Shown here: positions 12,888 through 15,195 of the stretch, in pieces
Layout of the letters: each line of letters begins with the position of its first letter
Position numbering within the stretch: the first letter of the stretch is position 1
Assembly: GCA_023244865.1 (NCBI GenBank)
Contig: JAHFLM010000014.1
Span: 1-15,195, forward strand
Source of the DNA: Candidatus Harrisonbacteria bacterium
Lineage (GTDB): Bacteria > Patescibacteriota > Minisyncoccia > UBA6257 > UBA11618
Direction: 5' to 3'
DNA length: 15,195 nucleotides
Program-made: the position numbers and the translations under genes
Notes under the pieces: generated by a model
Told to the model about the DNA's origin: nothing
What the model saw: the letters and a program-made list of their open reading frames with translations, nothing else
Database searches by the model: none

Positions 12888-13829
12888 CTACTTCTCAAAC
12901 TTCTCTATCAACCTCTGACCCACATCCAACAAATAATTCGCTCCTGTCTCAGAATTCCCCTGCTCGAGATCATAAAATATAAAATCTGGTAAAAAAGTAT
13001 CGGTTTGATTTCTAATCCCCGCAATTCCAAGCGCTATCGCAGCCACAGAATCAGTGTCTCCACCCCATTCTATAATCTTTGCAAGAATCGGCCTAAGAGA
13101 GTAATAAGGATAACCAGTTACCGCCTCTAAAACCGCATGAACCGTTGCAATGGCAACCGAATCCCTTTTAGTGGTACGCACTGGACCACCACTCCATTTC
13201 TCACTAAAGACATATCCAAATCGTTCAATATCTTCTTTTGGTAAATTATCCAAACAATAAGCAGGTAAAAAACTACGCAGACAAGTACATTCTACGTAAA
13301 ACGCGCAATGACTCATCAAAGCCACCGCTCGAGCACTAAACAAACCTTCGGGCGTGTCATGCGTGATCTTGGCTTGCATTGTTGCTACTTCCAAAACTTC
13401 AGCAACTGTTCGAAGTACTCCAAATGGCACAGCTCTCATCGCCGCCCCATTCTTGTTTGAATTAGGCTGAATGTTGGCCAAAAATTCCTCTCCAGTTTTA
13501 ACCCTCTCAAGAAACGCCTGAAACTTACTCGAGTATCCCTTACGCTTCCCGCCCCGAGCAAATTCTCTCACCCAAGCATCAGCAAACATTTTTGGAGTAT
13601 ATGGCGGTTCATTTTCAATCAACACTAACGCATTCGCCACCGACATCTCAGTGTCATCCGTATACCTACCAAGCCCCAACTCATGCCTCGGATGATTCAG
13701 ATACCTCTCAAATTTAAGGGCCTCATCGCGCACCGCTTCGTCACCCGGAAATTTTAAATACTCGGTCGGAGCAGCATAAGCATCACCCATCCCAATACAA
13801 AGCAAAAAACTAGGATTTGGATATCTCAC
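12888..13829 (-). CDS. ADP-ribosylglycohydrolase (DraG-like) family protein
   Basis: The enzyme family removes ADP-ribose from proteins or small molecules using two metal ions held by aspartates. The visible motifs are GMGDAYAAPTE (13-23), YTDDTEMS (56-63), NGAAMRAVPFG (127-137), ITHDTPEG (155-162) and GGDTDSVAAI (256-265). They match the DraG layout in order and spacing, so the metal site looks intact. The 313-residue length is normal, and there is no signal peptide, so it acts in the cytoplasm. The GTG start at 13829 is supported by a strong Shine-Dalgarno stretch (13835-13841) at normal spacing. It has its own promoter and terminator. The substrate is unknown, and no ADP-ribosyltransferase gene is seen nearby. 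An unusual cysteine cluster (175, 181, 183, 192) lies in the middle. Confidence 0.93.
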   Translation of the reverse strand: MRYPNPSFLLCIGMGDAYAAPTEYLKFPGDEAVRDEALKFERYLNHPRHELGLGRYTDDTEMSVANALVLIENEPPYTPKMFADAWVREFARGGKRKGYSSKFQAFLERVKTGEEFLANIQPNSNKNGAAMRAVPFGVLRTVAEVLEVATMQAKITHDTPEGLFSARAVALMSHCAFYVECTCLRSFLPAYCLDNLPKEDIERFGYVFSEKWSGGPVRTTKRDSVAIATVHAVLEAVTGYPYYSLRPILAKIIEWGGDTDSVAAIALGIAGIRNQTDTFLPDFIFYDLEQGNSETGANYLLDVGQRLIEKFEK

Positions 13830-13905
13830 TTCAACCCTCTTTCACATCAAAGAACTTAAAAATGAGTGAGAAAGATCTCCTCTATCTCTCATCTTTTATG
13901 AATAA

Positions 13906-13933
13906 ATATTAATACATATATTTATTTTGTCAA
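13906..13933 (-). promoter_or_regulatory. Promoter of the ADP-ribosylglycohydrolase gene
   Basis: On the minus strand a perfect TTGACA (13928-13933), a 16-base spacer and TAATAT (13906-13911, four of six). The leader of about 70 bases contains an imperfect hairpin followed by TTTTT (complement of 13860-13895), which might act as an attenuator. Confidence 0.55.
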
Positions 13934-13954
13934 TATAGAAGCAATTTAATAAAC

Positions 13955-13980
13955 AAAAAGCCTCGCACTAGCGAAGCTTT
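13955..13980 (-). terminator. Terminator of the small membrane protein gene
   Basis: AAAAGC-C-TCGC (13955-13965) pairs with GCGA-A-GCTTTT (13970-13980) with one C-A mismatch and an ACTA loop. On the minus strand the T-run continues as TTTTTGTTTATT. Confidence 0.8.
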
Positions 13981-14001
13981 TAACATACCAATTTTCTCTC
14001 C

Positions 14002-14391
14002 CTACCAAAACAACATTTCTTTCCAAAACTTAGGAAAGCCCCCACTTATTAAAAGCCATCCCCAATAACCCAAAATGATAATCCAAAACATCGGTGATGC
14101 AAAAAGAAAAATGCAGGTAAGAATAATCATAGGACCAGGCTCTTTAAATCCAGAATCTTTGGTAAAAAAGTCATTTCCAAATATTCCGATTAACAAACCT
14201 CTTGGGTTATTAACGAAACATAAAAAAGAGTAACAAGCTAGCCACAAAGCCGAGTAAAGATCCATACTGAGAATCTTATAAAGACTCTGCGGGTTATGTT
14301 CGGTATTATTAGTAATCCACCACATTTGATTTAAGGGAAAATACCACACAAACATAACAATGAAAGCAAAAATTCTCGGGGTAGTAAGCAT
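14002..14391 (-). CDS. Small three-helix membrane protein (129 aa)
   Basis: The ATG at 14391 is chosen because GGAGGG (14397-14402) lies six bases upstream and a strong promoter ends at 14437. The longer frame to 14514 would read through a terminator hairpin and that promoter, so it is not real. The 129-residue protein has membrane helices at about 6-25, 44-61 and 88-115. The C-terminal segment is Trp/Phe-rich (WGWLLISGGFPKFWKEMLFW). A soluble loop between helices 2 and 3 contains NNPRG and GNDFFTKDSGFKEPGP. I do not recognise a family. It may be an unassigned membrane factor; no enzymatic motif is seen. It is transcribed alone. Confidence 0.75.
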   Translation of the reverse strand: MLTTPRIFAFIVMFVWYFPLNQMWWITNNTEHNPQSLYKILSMDLYSALWLACYSFLCFVNNPRGLLIGIFGNDFFTKDSGFKEPGPMIILTCIFLFASPMFWIIILGYWGWLLISGGFPKFWKEMLFW

Positions 14392-14436
14392 AGTAACCCT
14401 CCAGGAAAGGAAGTTGATTCTCAAACGACTGCCAAG

Positions 14437-14465
14437 ATTATACCAGATAAGATAAAAAATGTAAA
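14437..14465 (-). promoter_or_regulatory. Strong extended -10 promoter of the small membrane protein gene
   Basis: On the minus strand TTTACA (14460-14465, five of six), a 17-base spacer and a perfect TATAAT (14437-14442) with extended TG (TGGTATAAT). The -35 touches the base of the upstream terminator stem. The predicted leader is about 39 bases. Confidence 0.8.
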
Positions 14466-14496
14466 CCCCGCTAGATATAAGGTTATCTAGCGGGGT
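14465..14496 (-). terminator. Terminator of the IMP dehydrogenase-family gene
   Basis: A perfect 13-bp stem, ACCCCGCTAGATA (14465-14477) with TATCTAGCGGGGT (14484-14496), is followed on the minus strand by TTACATTTTTT. It lies 66 bases after the second stop codon (14562). Confidence 0.85.
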
Positions 14497-14561
14497 AAAT
14501 ACAAATAAACACATTACCCTAATTACAAATTACTCACACCAACTACCGTTCCTATCCCCTA

Positions 14562-14681
14562 TTACGGCCTCGGCTGCCCTTCACGAATCCCTGCCTCACT
14601 CACTCTCACAAAACTCACCTTTTTCCAAAAATCTACAATATTTTTCGCCCCACTATAACTCATCCCCGACTGCAATCCATC
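14562..14681 (-). pseudogene. Detached C-terminal tail of the IMP dehydrogenase-family frame
   Basis: After the TAA at 14682-14684 the same frame stays open for 39 more codons and then ends with TAA at 14562-14564. It encodes DGLQSGMSYSGAKNIVDFWK, then KVSFVRVSEAGIREGQPRP. This is the conserved end of the family: GL.SGM.Y.GA is the GGLRSGMGYTGA block, and the rest matches the F.R.T.AG.RE block. Without read-through it would not be translated, since it has no start codon or ribosome binding site of its own. Confidence 0.8.
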
Positions 14682-15195
14682 TTAAAGTAATTGCACTATC
14701 AAAGCCACCTCACCCTTATAAGACACAGTCGTTGAAATTCCTTCCGCCGCTCGCTCCTGCCTGTCTTTATTACTTTCAAATTTACCCCGATCCGCCGACG
14801 CCTCCCGCGAAGCCAAGCCTCGATACACCTTAAACGCCGCCCCATTTTCCAAAAAATAATCACCCGGGGATTCCGCCGTCCCCGCAAACAAGCCCCCAAT
14901 CATCGCCGTATCTCCACCCGCCCCAATCGCCTTTGCCAAATCCCCAGAATTTTTTAACCCCCCATCCGCAATCACCGGTATTTTAAATTTCCGAGCCACG
15001 GCAGCGCAATTAGAAACCGCTGTAAATTGCGGCATCCCCGAGCCAGAAACCACGCGCGTCGAACAAGCCTTCCCCGGCCCAATCCCTATTTTAATGGCAT
15101 CCGCCCCAGCTTTAATCAAATCCACCGTCCCCTCCGCCGTTGCCACATTCCCCGCCACCACATCCACCTCCTTAAATTTTTTCTTCAGGAGTCTA
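14682..15195 (-). CDS. guaB: IMP dehydrogenase / GMP reductase family protein, 3' part, cut by an early stop
   Basis: The frame is open to the window edge, so the N-terminus is missing. Family members act on IMP or GMP in guanine nucleotide metabolism in the cytoplasm. The visible blocks are DVVAGNVATAEGT, IKIGIGPGKACSTRVVSGSG with the catalytic Cys in KACSTR, PVIADGG, MIGGLFAGTAESPGD, YRGLAS and YKGEVALIVQLL. The frame stops at TAA 14682-14684, where by alignment to the bacterial pattern (KGxVxxxxxQL-I/M/L-GGL) a hydrophobic residue is expected. A conserved tail continues in the same frame to 14562. In the flap the DR of the Arg-Tyr pair appears as DRQ, so assignment to dehydrogenase rather than reductase is likely but not certain. 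A terminator follows at 14465-14496. Confidence 0.85.
   Translation of the reverse strand, partial: RLLKKKFKEVDVVAGNVATAEGTVDLIKAGADAIKIGIGPGKACSTRVVSGSGMPQFTAVSNCAAVARKFKIPVIADGGLKNSGDLAKAIGAGGDTAMIGGLFAGTAESPGDYFLENGAAFKVYRGLASREASADRGKFESNKDRQERAAEGISTTVSYKGEVALIVQLL

Noticed and set aside
12713..12898. Minus-strand open frame of 61 codons over tRNA-Ser
   Set aside because: It reads the complement of tRNA-Ser, two terminators and a palindrome. The VGFEPTRRF-type peptide is a familiar tRNA artefact.
14392..14514. N-terminal extension of the small membrane protein to 14514
   Set aside because: It would translate the terminator hairpin (14465-14496) and the promoter (14437-14465). The ATG at 14391 has a GGAGGG Shine-Dalgarno site.
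14562..15195. UGA-to-glycine recoding (code 25) as explanation for the interrupted gene
   Set aside because: The internal stop is TAA, not TGA. The other genes in the window read well with normal stops.

Overview
The window looks like chromosomal DNA of a Candidate Phyla Radiation (Patescibacteria) bacterium, probably of the Parcubacteria-like side. Reasons: AT-rich DNA with tightly packed genes; many short exported proteins of unknown function; a surface protein ending in the cysteine-flanked peptidoglycan-binding module common in this group; three tRNA genes without encoded CCA; and few Shine-Dalgarno sites, with several candidate leaderless promoters instead. This placement is inferred from gene content, not from a phylogenetic marker.

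Layout. (1) 1-2237: the 3' end of an ABC-F ATPase gene, an exported protein of unknown function, and a RhlE-type DEAD-box helicase. (2) 2390-5704: a 910-residue surface protein with six cadherin/Ig-like repeats and a peptidoglycan-binding C-terminus, followed closely by a CAP-domain (YkwD-like) exported protein. They probably form one cell-envelope unit. (3) 5758-6798: a Bax inhibitor-1 family membrane protein and a divergent 79-residue membrane protein. (4) 6800-11664: a surface-protein locus. An ECF-type sigma factor is followed on the same strand by a triple-FN3 protein, a one-helix small protein, an exported protein with two DUF5666-like repeats and a PKD-like domain, and a pilin-like-anchored protein that also ends in a PKD-like domain. 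A secreted DUF5666-like protein is transcribed divergently from the sigma gene. No anti-sigma factor is visible. (5) 11707-12300: a stand-alone PAS protein. (6) 12305-12850: a tRNA hub. tRNA-Ala(GGC) on the minus strand faces tRNA-Arg(CCT) and tRNA-Ser(CGA) on the plus strand across divergent promoters with overlapping -10 boxes. The hub also holds hairpin-rich and REP-like DNA and a 20-base duplication of the tRNA-Ala 3' end. (7) 12888-14391: an ADP-ribosylglycohydrolase-family protein and a small membrane protein, both with good Shine-Dalgarno sites. (8) 14562-15195: the 3' part of an IMP dehydrogenase-family gene, interrupted by an in-frame TAA that cuts off a conserved 39-residue tail.

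The points most worth following are the interrupted IMP dehydrogenase frame, the sigma-linked surface locus, the tRNA-Ala 3' duplication, and the recurrent -10 boxes placed 6-9 bases before start codons. I found no CRISPR array, no transposase and no complete mobile element.
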